Positions 7,032-14,938 of a stretch of DNA of 24,613 bases are shown one piece after another. The notes beneath the pieces were generated by a model that saw only the letters and a list, made by a program, of their open reading frames with translations, did no database searches and was not told the DNA's origin. Position numbers and translations under genes: made by a program. Positions within the stretch are counted from its first letter, which is position 1. The number at the start of each line of letters is the position of its first letter. The DNA is from Candidatus Margulisiibacteriota bacterium (GTDB taxonomy: Bacteria; Margulisbacteria; WOR-1; O2-12-FULL-45-9), in NCBI GenBank assembly GCA_030018645.1, contig JASEHX010000009.1, forward strand, positions 1 to 24,613, read 5' to 3'.

Positions 7032-8360
7032 ATGGTTAAAGGAATCATCGAACAGGTCAAGAAGAGGAATCCAGGGGAGGCCGAGTTTCATCAGGCAGTC
7101 GAAGAGGTGCTCGAGTCAATTGCTCCGGTCCTGGAAAAGCACCCTGAATACAAGACGGCAAAAATCGCGGAAAGGGTGGTGGAACCGGAGAGGCAGTTAA
7201 TGTTCCGCGTGCCCTGGCAGGATGACAAGGGCCAAGTTCAGGTCAACCGCGGTTTCCGGATTGAATTTAACAGCGCTATCGGCCCTTACAAAGGCGGCTT
7301 GCGCTTCCACCCGTCGGTATATCTGGGGATTATCAAGTTTTTAGGCTTCGAACAGATCTTCAAAAATTCATTGACCGGTCTTGCCATGGGCGGCGGCAAA
7401 GGTGGGGCCGATTTTGATCCCAAAGGAAAATCAGACAGCGAAGTGATGCGCTTCTGCCAAAGCTTTATGGCCGAACTGTTCCGCCACATTGGACCGGATA
7501 CCGACGTTCCAGCCGGCGATATCGGCGTGGGCGGCCGGGAAATTGGCTTTATGTACGGCATGTACAAGAAACTGCGCAATGAATTTACCGGCGTATTGAC
7601 CGGCAAAGGTCTCGATTGGGGCGGCAGTTTGGTCAGGACCGAGGCCACTGGCTACGGGTTAATTTATTTCTTGTTGGAAATGTTAAAAGATATGGGCAAA
7701 AGCCTAAAGGGGGCAGCGGTTGTCAGTTCCGGTTCCGGCAATGTTTCCATTTACGCTGTACAAAAATGCCAGGAACTGGGAGCCAAGGTAGTTGCTGTGA
7801 GCGACTCCAACGGCTATGTAGTTGACCCGGAAGGCATCAAACTTAACACCGTTAAACGGCTAAAAGAAGTAGAACGCAAGCGCATCAGCGAATACGTCAA
7901 GGAACACACCGGTGCCAAATACCATGAGGGCTGCAACGGTATCTGGACAGTAAAATGCGATATCGCGCTCCCCAATGCGACGCAAAACGAAATTGACGAA
8001 AAGGCCGCCGCCAAGCTAGTGGAAAATGGCGTTTGGGCAGTCGCCGAAGGCGCCAACATGCCGTCGACCCCGGAAGCCATTAAGGTTTTCTTAAAAAACA
8101 AGGTAGCTTTTGGGCCAGCTAAGGCCGCTAACGCCGGCGGGGTTGCCACTTCCGGCCTTGAAATGGCGCAAAATAGCCAGCGCCTCTCGTGGAGCTTTGA
8201 AGAAACCGACAAATACCTGGAAAGGATCATGAAGAATATTTATGCCCAGGCCAAAAAGGCCTCGGAAGAATACGATCAGCCGGGAAACCTTGTCGTCGGC
8301 GCCAACATTGCGGGGTTTGAGAAAGTCGCCCGCGCAATGTACGCGCAGGGCCTAGTATAG
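7032..8360 (+). CDS. gdhA: NADP-type glutamate dehydrogenase
   Basis: The enzyme forms glutamate from 2-oxoglutarate, ammonium and NAD(P)H, the high-ammonium route of nitrogen assimilation. The 442-residue length fits the hexameric GDH-I class. Signatures are the substrate lysine region PYKGGLRFHPSV (about residues 86-97), GGGKGGADFDPKGKSD with the catalytic lysine, PAGDIGVGGREIGFM, the Rossmann region VVSSGSGNVSIYAVQK, and AEGANMPSTPEA near the C-terminal part. A strong ribosome-binding site (AAGGAGGG, 7018-7024) fixes the start. It is driven by its own promoter overlapping an NrpR-like dyad, and it converges with glnA, whose stop lies 1 bp away. NADP preference is assumed from the biosynthetic class and context. 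Confidence 0.95.
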   Translation: MVKGIIEQVKKRNPGEAEFHQAVEEVLESIAPVLEKHPEYKTAKIAERVVEPERQLMFRVPWQDDKGQVQVNRGFRIEFNSAIGPYKGGLRFHPSVYLGIIKFLGFEQIFKNSLTGLAMGGGKGGADFDPKGKSDSEVMRFCQSFMAELFRHIGPDTDVPAGDIGVGGREIGFMYGMYKKLRNEFTGVLTGKGLDWGGSLVRTEATGYGLIYFLLEMLKDMGKSLKGAAVVSSGSGNVSIYAVQKCQELGAKVVAVSDSNGYVVDPEGIKLNTVKRLKEVERKRISEYVKEHTGAKYHEGCNGIWTVKCDIALPNATQNEIDEKAAAKLVENGVWAVAEGANMPSTPEAIKVFLKNKVAFGPAKAANAGGVATSGLEMAQNSQRLSWSFEETDKYLERIMKNIYAQAKKASEEYDQPGNLVVGANIAGFEKVARAMYAQGLV

Positions 8361-8361
8361 C

Positions 8362-9705
8362 TTACAAAGCTTCTAAGTACTTATCCAGCTCCCACGGGGT
8401 AATTTGCATGCGATAGTCGTCAAATTCGGCGATCTTGGCATCATAGAAGTTTTGGAAAGTATGTTTGCCCAGCGCCTCTTTGATGACCTCGTCTTTTGAC
8501 AGTTCTTCAATTGCCCGTTTGATGGAAAACGGCAGCATGTCAATATTGAGTTCTTTCAACTGGTGCGATTCAAGCTCATAAACGTCTTCTTCCACCGGCT
8601 TGGATGGCTTCATCCCCTTTTTAATACCGTCTAACCCGGTTTTTAACATGGCCGCGAAAGCTAGGTACGGGTTGCATGACGGATCGGGACAGCGCAGTTC
8701 AAGGCGAGTAGATTGTTCGCGGCCCGGCGAATAGCGCGGGATGCGGATTAACGCCGAGCGGTTGATTTGCGCCCAGCAAATGTAGACCGGCGCTTCGTAG
8801 CCGGAAACCAGCCGTTTATACGAATTGACCGTCGGAGCCAAAATGGCGCTTAGCGGCCGGGCATGCGCCAACTGTCCTGCCAAATAGCCGTAAGCGATAT
8901 GCGATAATTTATACTTATCTTTGGCATCAAAGAACAGGTTCTTCCCCTTCCTGTTAAACAATGATTGGTGCACATGCATCCCCGACCCTGCTTGGCCAAA
9001 GAGCGGTTTGGGCATAAAGGAAGCATACAAGCCGTGCTGGGCGGCAATCGATTTGATGACATATTTTAGGGTAATGGTGTTATCGGCCGATGACAGCGCA
9101 TCCGAGTATTTGACGTCAATTTCATGCTGGCCGGGCCCCACTTCGTGGTGCGACATTTCCGAGACCATTCCCATGGCCTCCAGGGCAAAAACAATATCTT
9201 CTCTTACTTCCGACGCAAAATCGCGGGCAGGGTAATCGAAGTAGCCGCCGATATCGTGGGGAACGGTGGTAATTTTGTCGTTTTCTTTTTTGAAGAGATA
9301 AAACTCCACTTCCGGACCGGTATTGAAAATATAGCCCAATTTGGCCGCGTCATCCAGGGCTTTCTTTAAGATAGATCGCGGATCGCCCTCAAACGGCTTG
9401 CCGTCGGGGGTCATGACATCACAAATAAATCGGGCCGATTTTTTGTCCTCTATTTTCCAAGGGATAACTTGGTAGGTTTTGGGATCGGGCCGCAGGATCA
9501 TATCGGATTCGCAGATCCTGACAAACCCCTGGATCGACGATCCGTCAAACCAAACTCCCTTCTCTAAAGCATCCTGCAGTCTGGTGACAGGGATAGTCAC
9601 GCATTTCATCATCCCTAAAATATCAGTAAACTGGAGCAAAATAAACTTGATGCCGTCGGACTTTGCCTTTTTGATAATATCTTTTGCCGCTGAATTTAAT
9701 GCCAT
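8362..9705 (-). CDS. glnA: Glutamine synthetase type I-alpha
   Basis: The enzyme makes glutamine from glutamate, ammonium and ATP. The 447-residue length and the lack of the adenylylation-loop region place it in the GSI-alpha group (Bacillus/archaeal type). Visible motifs are WFDGSSIQGF, GPGQHEIDVKYSDAL, GSGMHVHQSLF (metal and ATP site) and NRSALIRIPRYSPGREQSTRLE with PDPSCNPYLAFA. Arg63 in GFVRICESDM corresponds to the arginine linked to glutamine feedback inhibition in Bacillus GlnA. A GAGGAGG ribosome-binding site (9714-9720) supports the ATG at 9705. It is transcribed from its own promoter and faces gdhA, so both arms of ammonium assimilation sit beside nrpR. Confidence 0.97.
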   Translation of the reverse strand: MALNSAAKDIIKKAKSDGIKFILLQFTDILGMMKCVTIPVTRLQDALEKGVWFDGSSIQGFVRICESDMILRPDPKTYQVIPWKIEDKKSARFICDVMTPDGKPFEGDPRSILKKALDDAAKLGYIFNTGPEVEFYLFKKENDKITTVPHDIGGYFDYPARDFASEVREDIVFALEAMGMVSEMSHHEVGPGQHEIDVKYSDALSSADNTITLKYVIKSIAAQHGLYASFMPKPLFGQAGSGMHVHQSLFNRKGKNLFFDAKDKYKLSHIAYGYLAGQLAHARPLSAILAPTVNSYKRLVSGYEAPVYICWAQINRSALIRIPRYSPGREQSTRLELRCPDPSCNPYLAFAAMLKTGLDGIKKGMKPSKPVEEDVYELESHQLKELNIDMLPFSIKRAIEELSKDEVIKEALGKHTFQNFYDAKIAEFDDYRMQITPWELDKYLEAL

Positions 9706-9729
9706 GTGGAAGTCCTCCTCTTTGGCTTG

Positions 9730-9758
9730 ATTATACCCGATGCCTAATTATTAGGCAA
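9730..9758 (-). promoter_or_regulatory. glnA promoter
   Basis: On the minus strand TTGCCT (9758-9753) and TATAAT (9735-9730) are separated by 17 bp. The leader of about 18 nt carries GAGGAGG. The spacer and part of the -35 box are covered by a perfect dyad (9741-9757). Confidence 0.75.
9741..9757. promoter_or_regulatory. Perfect 17-bp dyad in the glnA promoter (candidate operator)
   Basis: TGCCTAATTATTAGGCA has two 8-bp arms around one central base with no mismatch. It sits between the -35 and -10 boxes of glnA, the same place as the gdhA dyad, but its half-sites are oriented TGCC..GGCA rather than GGTA..TACC. It may bind NrpR or a second nitrogen regulator. Confidence 0.6.
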
Positions 9759-9772
9759 GGTTGGACTAAGCT

Positions 9773-10564
9773 TCATTTCTGACAATTTCCGCAAAAAAAA
9801 GTCCCCCTCTGCCCCATCGCCTCGCGTTTGATAGTCGTCCCGCATTTGGGACACGGTTGGTTTTTTTTGCCGTAAACCTTTAGCCGTAATTGAAACCCGC
9901 CCTTTTCGCCTTTAGCATCTACATACCAACTGTCTGAAGTCCCGCGATATTTGATGGCCTCTTCCAATACCTCCTCAATAGCATGCTGCATTTTTTTTAT
10001 TTCTGCCTCGCTAAGACTGGATGCCTTGCGGTGCGGATTGATGCCGGCGCGGAACAGGGCTTCGTTAGCATAAATATTGCCGACACCGGACAGCAATTTT
10101 TGGTCAAGCAAAAGGACTTTAATAGAGCTATGTCTTTTGGAAAAAATCTTTTTAAGATACTCCACTGTAAATTCTTTCTGCAGAGGTTCAGGCCCCAGCT
10201 TTAGATTGGGCATAGCTTCAAAGAAGCGGATTTTGCCGAACAGCCGCGCGTCAGAGAAATAAAGATTTTTGCCGCCGGAAAGGTTAAAAACAATCTTCAC
10301 ATATTTATCTGGCGCAAAAAGGAGGCGGCCGGTCATTCCCAGATGGATAGTAAGATAATTACCAGAGGCCAATTCAAACAACATGTACTTGGCTTGGCGG
10401 GTTAGGCCTTTGAACTTTTGGCCGATCAGTTTTTTCTTGAATTGTTCGGGGCTGATACCCTTAATATTGCGGTGGTCTTTTATTTCGATCCCTTCAATTT
10501 TGCGGCCAACAATGAACGGTTCAATTTCTCTTTTGATAGTTTCGACTTCCGGCAGTTCGGGCAT
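9773..10564 (-). CDS. mutM: Formamidopyrimidine-DNA glycosylase
   Basis: MutM/Fpg removes 8-oxoguanine and ring-opened purines from DNA and nicks the resulting abasic site. The N-terminus MPELPEVETIKREI provides the catalytic Pro2 and Glu3 after removal of Met1. LSGVGNIYANEALFRAGINPHR is the helix-two-turn-helix region. The C-terminus is a zinc finger with CPKC and CGNC, containing MGQRGTFF, the DNA-contacting loop. The length of 263 residues is normal for the family. It lies 3 bp downstream of the permease gene and is probably cotranscribed with it. No terminator is visible before glnA. Confidence 0.96.
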   Translation of the reverse strand: MPELPEVETIKREIEPFIVGRKIEGIEIKDHRNIKGISPEQFKKKLIGQKFKGLTRQAKYMLFELASGNYLTIHLGMTGRLLFAPDKYVKIVFNLSGGKNLYFSDARLFGKIRFFEAMPNLKLGPEPLQKEFTVEYLKKIFSKRHSSIKVLLLDQKLLSGVGNIYANEALFRAGINPHRKASSLSEAEIKKMQHAIEEVLEEAIKYRGTSDSWYVDAKGEKGGFQLRLKVYGKKNQPCPKCGTTIKREAMGQRGTFFCGNCQK

Positions 10565-10567
10565 GGG

Positions 10568-11602
10568 CTAAACAACTTCGCGGAAAATATCGATCATTAT
10601 TTCAAACAAAGCTAGGACCAAAGGGCCAATGAGGATGCCCGGCAACCCCATCAGCGGAATCCCGCCTAAGATGCCGAAGAAAATGATGAGCGGATGGATC
10701 CCTGCCCTATCCCCCACAATCTTGGGCTTCAAGAAATTATCTATCGTGCTGACCACCAAAAAACCCCAAGCCAGCAGGGCAAAGGCCGGCCAATAAACTT
10801 CGCTAAAAGAACCTTTAATAAAAAGGTAGATGACTATGGGAAACCAAACCATAGCGGCGCCCAGCATGGGAATGACCGAAATAATGGCGGTCATAAATCC
10901 CCACAGCACCGGGTTGGGAACGCCAAACGCCCAAAAACCTAAGAAGGCCAAAAAGCCCTGTAAAATACCGACTAATATCTGCCCCAAGATCATACTGCGG
11001 CTGATATCGTCAAATTTGGCAAAAATCTGCTTGTAACGTTGTTCAGGCAGGGGAAAGACATTCCTAACAATTGTATTAATGTTCTTCCCGCCTTTAAGGA
11101 AAAAGTATAAGCAGAAAATGGTTACAAAAATACTGAAAATGACATTGGGGATGGCGCGCAGTACCCCTTGCAGCCAGCCCATTGACTGGCCGGCAAAACT
11201 GATCAACGGCGTTTTGTATTGGTATAAAATCCCCAAACGCTCTTTGATAAAGGCCGGGATAATGCCGTTAAAGTCGGGCTGTTTAATCATATTTTGCAAG
11301 AAATAATAACCGCTGCGGATCTCATCGTCTAATGATGCATAGACCACTGCCAGCGGGATTAAAACGATGAGGATGATTATCATAACGGTCAGCAAAGCGG
11401 CTAAACTTTCCGCCGGCAGGAAAGCCGGTATTTTTTTTAAGATACTTTTATAAACGGGATAAAATAAATACGCCAGGACGGCTGCGCCGATTATGGCTAC
11501 GATGAACGGTCTGATGATCAAGAAAGACAAATAAAGAATGATAACGGCCACCGCAATACTGACCGCTCGGCGATAGGCAACCAATTGCTCGTCTTGTAGC
11601 AT
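10568..11602 (-). CDS. AI-2E transporter family (PerM/TqsA-like) membrane protein
   Basis: The 344-residue protein has about eight hydrophobic membrane segments arranged as in the AI-2E exporter/PerM family (PF01594). Two segments open the protein (AVAVIILYLSFLIIRPFIVAIIGAAVLAYLF), then a pair flank a long central loop, then a C-terminal cluster follows. Family-typical stretches are PNPVLWGFMTAIISVIPMLG and STIDNFLKPKIVGDRAGIHPL, ending in FFGILGGIPLMGLPGILIGPLVLAL. The substrate cannot be predicted; members include quorum-signal exporters and sodium/proton antiporters. It has its own promoter in the end of mogA and is followed by mutM after 3 bp. Confidence 0.9.
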   Translation of the reverse strand: MLQDEQLVAYRRAVSIAVAVIILYLSFLIIRPFIVAIIGAAVLAYLFYPVYKSILKKIPAFLPAESLAALLTVMIIILIVLIPLAVVYASLDDEIRSGYYFLQNMIKQPDFNGIIPAFIKERLGILYQYKTPLISFAGQSMGWLQGVLRAIPNVIFSIFVTIFCLYFFLKGGKNINTIVRNVFPLPEQRYKQIFAKFDDISRSMILGQILVGILQGFLAFLGFWAFGVPNPVLWGFMTAIISVIPMLGAAMVWFPIVIYLFIKGSFSEVYWPAFALLAWGFLVVSTIDNFLKPKIVGDRAGIHPLIIFFGILGGIPLMGLPGILIGPLVLALFEIMIDIFREVV

Positions 11603-11612
11603 AGGTAAGGTT

Positions 11613-11641
11613 ATTATAATAGCTGGCCCGGTTTACTGCAA
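11613..11641 (-). promoter_or_regulatory. Promoter of the AI-2E-family permease (near-leaderless)
   Basis: TTGCAG (11641-11636) and TATAAT (11618-11613) are separated by 17 bp on the minus strand. The -10 box ends ten bases before the ATG at 11602, giving a leader of about 4 nt. The -35 box overlaps the mogA stop region. It separates the permease-mutM unit from the cofactor operon. Confidence 0.65.
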
Positions 11642-12124
11642 GGCCATTATTTTCCCGCATTCCGCACTGCCCTTTTCCAATATTTCCAGCGCATGCGGAA
11701 TAATTGGCAAGAGAATGGCAAGACATTCTTTGACGGCTTTCGGACTGCCGGGAAGGTTGATAATCAAACTTTTTCCCCGGCTGCCGGACAAGGCGCGCGA
11801 AAGCGCCGCGGTTGGCTTCATTTTATATGATTCGAAGCGGATGATTTCCGCAATTCCAGGAATTTCGCGATCAATCACCTGGCGGGTGGCTTCGGGCGTA
11901 ACGTCCCGACGGGAAAGACCGGTCCCGCCGGTGGTAAGTACTAAATCACAGTTTTTTACGTCAACCAAATTGATAACTGCAGCCGTAATTTGCGGGATTT
12001 CGTCCGGCACAATAATATATTCAAATGAATCTGCCGCCAGGCCTTGGCGGATTGCTGGACCGCTTAAGTCATCGCGCTCGCCGTTAAACCCCTTGTCCGA
12101 AACGGTAATAATGCCAACTTTCAT
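11633..12124 (-). CDS. mogA: Molybdopterin adenylyltransferase (MogA/MoaB family)
   Basis: The enzyme adenylylates molybdopterin, activating it for metal insertion by MoeA. The 163-residue single-domain length fits the MogA/MoaB family. Motifs are the N-terminal VGIITVSDKGFNGERDDLSGP, the nucleotide-binding TTGGTGLSRRDVTPEA, and LIINLPGSPKAVKECL (the PGSP loop) with an acidic/Leu-rich C-terminus. It overlaps the MOSC gene by 4 bp (ATGA) and is the last gene of the porin-tup-moa operon. MogA and MoaB are hard to separate by sequence; adenylyltransferase function is inferred from the family and neighbours. Confidence 0.9.
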   Translation of the reverse strand: MKVGIITVSDKGFNGERDDLSGPAIRQGLAADSFEYIIVPDEIPQITAAVINLVDVKNCDLVLTTGGTGLSRRDVTPEATRQVIDREIPGIAEIIRFESYKMKPTAALSRALSGSRGKSLIINLPGSPKAVKECLAILLPIIPHALEILEKGSAECGKIMALQ

Positions 12125-12549
12125 TGAACTGCCTCCAAATTATCGCCGGCTTTAACCTTGCCGCTTCTTAACACTTTAGCAAAAACTCCCTCCCGGGGCA
12201 TGATGCAGTCACCCGTCTGGTAATAAATTAGACAGTGTTCCGGGCATTCTTTGCCGATTTTGGTTATTTCAACTTTTGTCTCACCGATGTTTAGGCTGCT
12301 GCCAATTTTAAAAGACGACAGTTCAATTCCTCGAACAATAATATTCTCGCCAAAGGCGCCGTTTTCTAATTGCAGTCCTTTGGCTTTCATCTTTTCAATA
12401 CTTTCCTCCGTCAACAAACTAACCTGGCGCGGCCCCCCCTGGGCATGGAAGTCGCCCTCCACCCCTATTCCTGCCAGCAATTGGATTTCTTTAACCTCTG
12501 CCTTTGGCCCTTTACGCGGGCTTAAACAGACTGCTTTGACTTGTGCCAT
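12121..12549 (-). CDS. MOSC-domain protein (molybdenum cofactor sulfurase C-terminal-like)
   Basis: MOSC domains are thought to carry sulfur or bind the molybdenum cofactor through a conserved cysteine. This 142-residue protein is a stand-alone MOSC domain: GVEGDFHAQGGPRQVSLL near the start, ENGAFGENIIVRGIEL in the middle, then GKECPEHCLIYYQTGDCIMPREGVFAKVL, holding three cysteines including the conserved one. It sits between moaC and mogA, with 28-bp and 4-bp overlaps. In some anaerobes MOSC and MogA domains are fused, so the two may act together. Confidence 0.88.
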   Translation of the reverse strand: MAQVKAVCLSPRKGPKAEVKEIQLLAGIGVEGDFHAQGGPRQVSLLTEESIEKMKAKGLQLENGAFGENIIVRGIELSSFKIGSSLNIGETKVEITKIGKECPEHCLIYYQTGDCIMPREGVFAKVLRSGKVKAGDNLEAVQ

Positions 12550-12977
12550 AAATGGATATCTCCGATTACCATTTTTTTATCAACCGCCTTACACATATCG
12601 TATATGGTTAAAGCTGCTACTGAAACCGCCGCTAACGCCTCCATTTCCACTCCGGTTCGGCCCCTGCAAGCCGCGGCGGCTTCAATCAGAATCTTATTGG
12701 TTTTAACTTGGAATTGCAGGTCGATAAAAGTCAAAAGCAACGGGTGGCAAAGGGGGATCAAGTCCGCGGTCCGCTTGGCGGCTTGTATCCCCGCAATTTT
12801 TGCCGCGGCTAATACATCCCCTTTTTTCATTTTGTTGCGTTTAATCATGTTAATGGTGTTTCTTGCCAGCTTGATCGATCCTTTCGCAATAGCAACCCTT
12901 TTAACCTCGGGCTTTTCCCCCACATCCACCATCTTTGCTTTACCAGTTTGATCAAGATGAGAAAAATTACCCGCCAA
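12522..12977 (-). CDS. moaC: Cyclic pyranopterin monophosphate synthase
   Basis: MoaC converts the MoaA product, 3',8-cyclo-GTP, into cyclic pyranopterin monophosphate. The 151 residues cover the whole family. Landmarks are FSHLDQTGKAKMVDVGEKP at the start, GDVLAAAKIAGIQAAKRTADLIPLCHPL with the conserved His-Pro, and GVEMEALAAVSVAALTIYDMCKAVDKKMVI carrying the catalytic lysine region. The likely start is a TTG (12977) about ten bases after a GGGAG sequence, which overlaps the end of moaA by 11 bp. The 3' end overlaps the MOSC gene by 28 bp. Confidence 0.95.
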   Translation of the reverse strand: MAGNFSHLDQTGKAKMVDVGEKPEVKRVAIAKGSIKLARNTINMIKRNKMKKGDVLAAAKIAGIQAAKRTADLIPLCHPLLLTFIDLQFQVKTNKILIEAAAACRGRTGVEMEALAAVSVAALTIYDMCKAVDKKMVIGDIHLWHKSKQSV

Positions 12978-13770
12978 TTTCGATCATCTCCCTTTTTTTG
13001 GATTTTTCGCCTTTTTCCGGCTTGTCGGCAACGGCCTTGTAAAATGCTTCCTCCAAGTTTTTTTCTTTTCGGACATCAACTTCCTGGTCAGAAAACAAAC
13101 AAGACCGCAGTTTCCCATCCGCCGTCAGGCGCAAACGGTTGCAAATGACGCAATTTCCGCCCGCCCCTCCTTCCACCATGTAATAATCGCCGCTTTTTAA
13201 GTCCATTTTCTTGATAAAGCGCGCCTTCAGTCCGTTTTCGTCGGCAAATTGAATAAAATGTTCTTTTTCGTCGACATTAAAGTTATCAACCAAGACCACG
13301 TTCAATTTGGTTTTTTCAAAGCCAGCGGCGCGGGCGGCTTGGATGCCGGCCAAGGCAGCAGCTAAGCTCCCTCCTCTGGTGATTTGGGCATACCTTTCGG
13401 GCAACAGTGAATCTAAACTGATATTCAAGCGGGTTAGTCCGGCTGATTTTAATGCTGACGCATAACTAGGCAGCAGAGTCCCGTTGGTGGTCATGGCCAA
13501 TATTTTGACTCCTTTATTCTCTGCCAGTTTGGCAACCAAATCAACAATCCCCCGCCGCACCAGCGGCTCACCCCCGGTCAACCGGAATTTATAAAAGCCC
13601 AACTTGACCGCCGTTTTGACAATTTCTTCAATTTCTTCAAAACTTAATATTTCGGCATGGGTTTTCAGCGCGATTCCTTCTTCCGGCATACAATAGGTAC
13701 AGCGCAGGTTACAGCGGTCGGTCACTGCGATGCGCAAGTAATAAATTTCTCGGTTATATTGGTCTAACAT
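12967..13770 (-). CDS. moaA: GTP 3',8-cyclase (compact MoaA)
   Basis: This radical-SAM enzyme starts molybdenum-cofactor synthesis from GTP. The N-terminal cluster motif is CNLRCTYC (C20, C24, C27 from the ATG at 13770), followed by RLTGGEPLVRRG for SAM binding. The C-terminal cluster motif is CVICNRLRLTADGKLRSC, with both GTP-contact arginines of the CNRLR motif kept. The protein ends in the functional Gly-Gly tail. At 267 residues it is about 60 shorter than usual. The gap falls between about residues 185 and 205, where the ELMP and FISP segments of typical MoaA should be. A TTG one codon upstream is the alternative start. It overlaps moeA by 17 bp and moaC by 11 bp. Confidence 0.92.
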   Translation of the reverse strand: MLDQYNREIYYLRIAVTDRCNLRCTYCMPEEGIALKTHAEILSFEEIEEIVKTAVKLGFYKFRLTGGEPLVRRGIVDLVAKLAENKGVKILAMTTNGTLLPSYASALKSAGLTRLNISLDSLLPERYAQITRGGSLAAALAGIQAARAAGFEKTKLNVVLVDNFNVDEKEHFIQFADENGLKARFIKKMDLKSGDYYMVEGGAGGNCVICNRLRLTADGKLRSCLFSDQEVDVRKEKNLEEAFYKAVADKPEKGEKSKKREMIEIGG

Positions 13771-14938
13771 CAATTATTTCCCCATCTCGTATTTTCTTTG
13801 TCCCCTTTTTAAGGTGAATGAAAGCATTAACCGCGGTTAAGGCATGAATATGGGCCGATCCATGAAAATTAATGGGGAAGGCCCCAACCTCTCTGAACAA
13901 AATGGCTGGATAATATTGCTCGCAGTCAGCCTTTTCCCTCTCAAAATCCCCAAGCAGGGAGGTTTTCTCGGTTTCATTCGATATGTATTTATGGGCTAAC
14001 TTATCAATCAGCGGCGCAACTAAAAGCTCAAAAATAATAAAGGCAGAAACTGGATTGCCCGGGAGTCCAAATATAAATTTCCCGTCTTTTATTCCAAAGG
14101 TTGTCGGTCTCCCCGGCTTGATCGCGATCTTATCGAAAATAATTTCAACCCCGCATTTTTTTAGGACCTCTTTTACAAAGTCATAATCCCCAACCGATAC
14201 TCCGCCGGATATGATCAAAATGTCAGATTTAGTCAGCCCATTTTCAACCATTTTTCGGGTAGCTTCAAAGTCATCTTCCGCTGTGCCCAAATAATTTCCG
14301 TTTACGCCCCTTTTTTTCAATTGGGCTAAAAGCATGGGGCTGTTGCTGTTCCTTATCTGCCCGAGACGAGGCATTTGGTTTGGTTCAACCAATTCAGATC
14401 CGGTCGCAATCACCGATACTTTGGGTAAACAATATGTCTTAATGCTGGTTTTTCCCGATACTGCCAAAACCGCGATTTCCTGCGGGCGAATTTCCTTGCC
14501 CTTCCTTAAAACGACTCTCCCTTTTTTTATATCTTCCCCTTTTTTAGAAACATTTGATTTTTGAGGGGCGGTTATAACTTTTACGAATTTTTTTTCAATC
14601 TCCTCAACATTTTCAAGGGGAATAACCAGATCCGCTCCTTTAGGAAGCATCGCCCCGGTCATAATTCTCGCGCACTCGCCCCATCTAATTCTTTTGGCGG
14701 CGATTTTGCCTGCCGGAATGTCTTCTATCACCCTAAAAACAGCGGAATGATCTTTTGCTTTTACGGCAAAACCGTCCATTGCTGCCCTGTCAAAAGATGG
14801 GACATCGTCATCCGAATAAACTTTTTCGGCCAGAACCCTCCCCAAAGCCTGGGAAAGTTCAATTTCTTCCCATCTTTCGAGCCCAAAAGGCTTGGCATGT
14901 TTCAAGACTAAACTTAACGCTTTTCTTAGAGAAAGCAT
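13754..14938 (-). CDS. moeA: Molybdopterin molybdenumtransferase (molybdate/tungstate insertion)
   Basis: MoeA inserts molybdate or tungstate into adenylylated molybdopterin. Motifs in order are DVPSFDRAAMDGFAVKA in domain I, IMTGAMLPKGADLVIPLE, SVIATGSELVEP then RNSNSPMLLAQLKKRG, IISGGVSVGDYDF (the MPT-binding domain III), and KPGRPTTFGIKDGKFIFGLPGNPVSAF. The C-terminal domain IV ends in GEIIDVRPI. I start it at the ATG at 14938, which has a GGAG eight bases upstream; a GTG at 14947 would add three residues. It overlaps tupC by 13 bp. Next to tup genes rather than mod genes, its metal may be tungsten. Confidence 0.95.
   Translation of the reverse strand: MLSLRKALSLVLKHAKPFGLERWEEIELSQALGRVLAEKVYSDDDVPSFDRAAMDGFAVKAKDHSAVFRVIEDIPAGKIAAKRIRWGECARIMTGAMLPKGADLVIPLENVEEIEKKFVKVITAPQKSNVSKKGEDIKKGRVVLRKGKEIRPQEIAVLAVSGKTSIKTYCLPKVSVIATGSELVEPNQMPRLGQIRNSNSPMLLAQLKKRGVNGNYLGTAEDDFEATRKMVENGLTKSDILIISGGVSVGDYDFVKEVLKKCGVEIIFDKIAIKPGRPTTFGIKDGKFIFGLPGNPVSAFIIFELLVAPLIDKLAHKYISNETEKTSLLGDFEREKADCEQYYPAILFREVGAFPINFHGSAHIHALTAVNAFIHLKKGTKKIRDGEIIDVRPI

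Noticed and set aside
7814..8230. 138-codon minus-strand open frame opposite gdhA
   Set aside because: gdhA is unmistakable on the other strand; the antisense frame shows no family features.
8355..8365. Terminator between convergent gdhA and glnA
   Set aside because: The stops are 1 bp apart and no hairpin with a T-run is visible around them.
12251..12951. Plus-strand open frames opposite the MOSC and moaC genes
   Set aside because: They follow codon bias of the real minus-strand genes and have no homology that I recognise.
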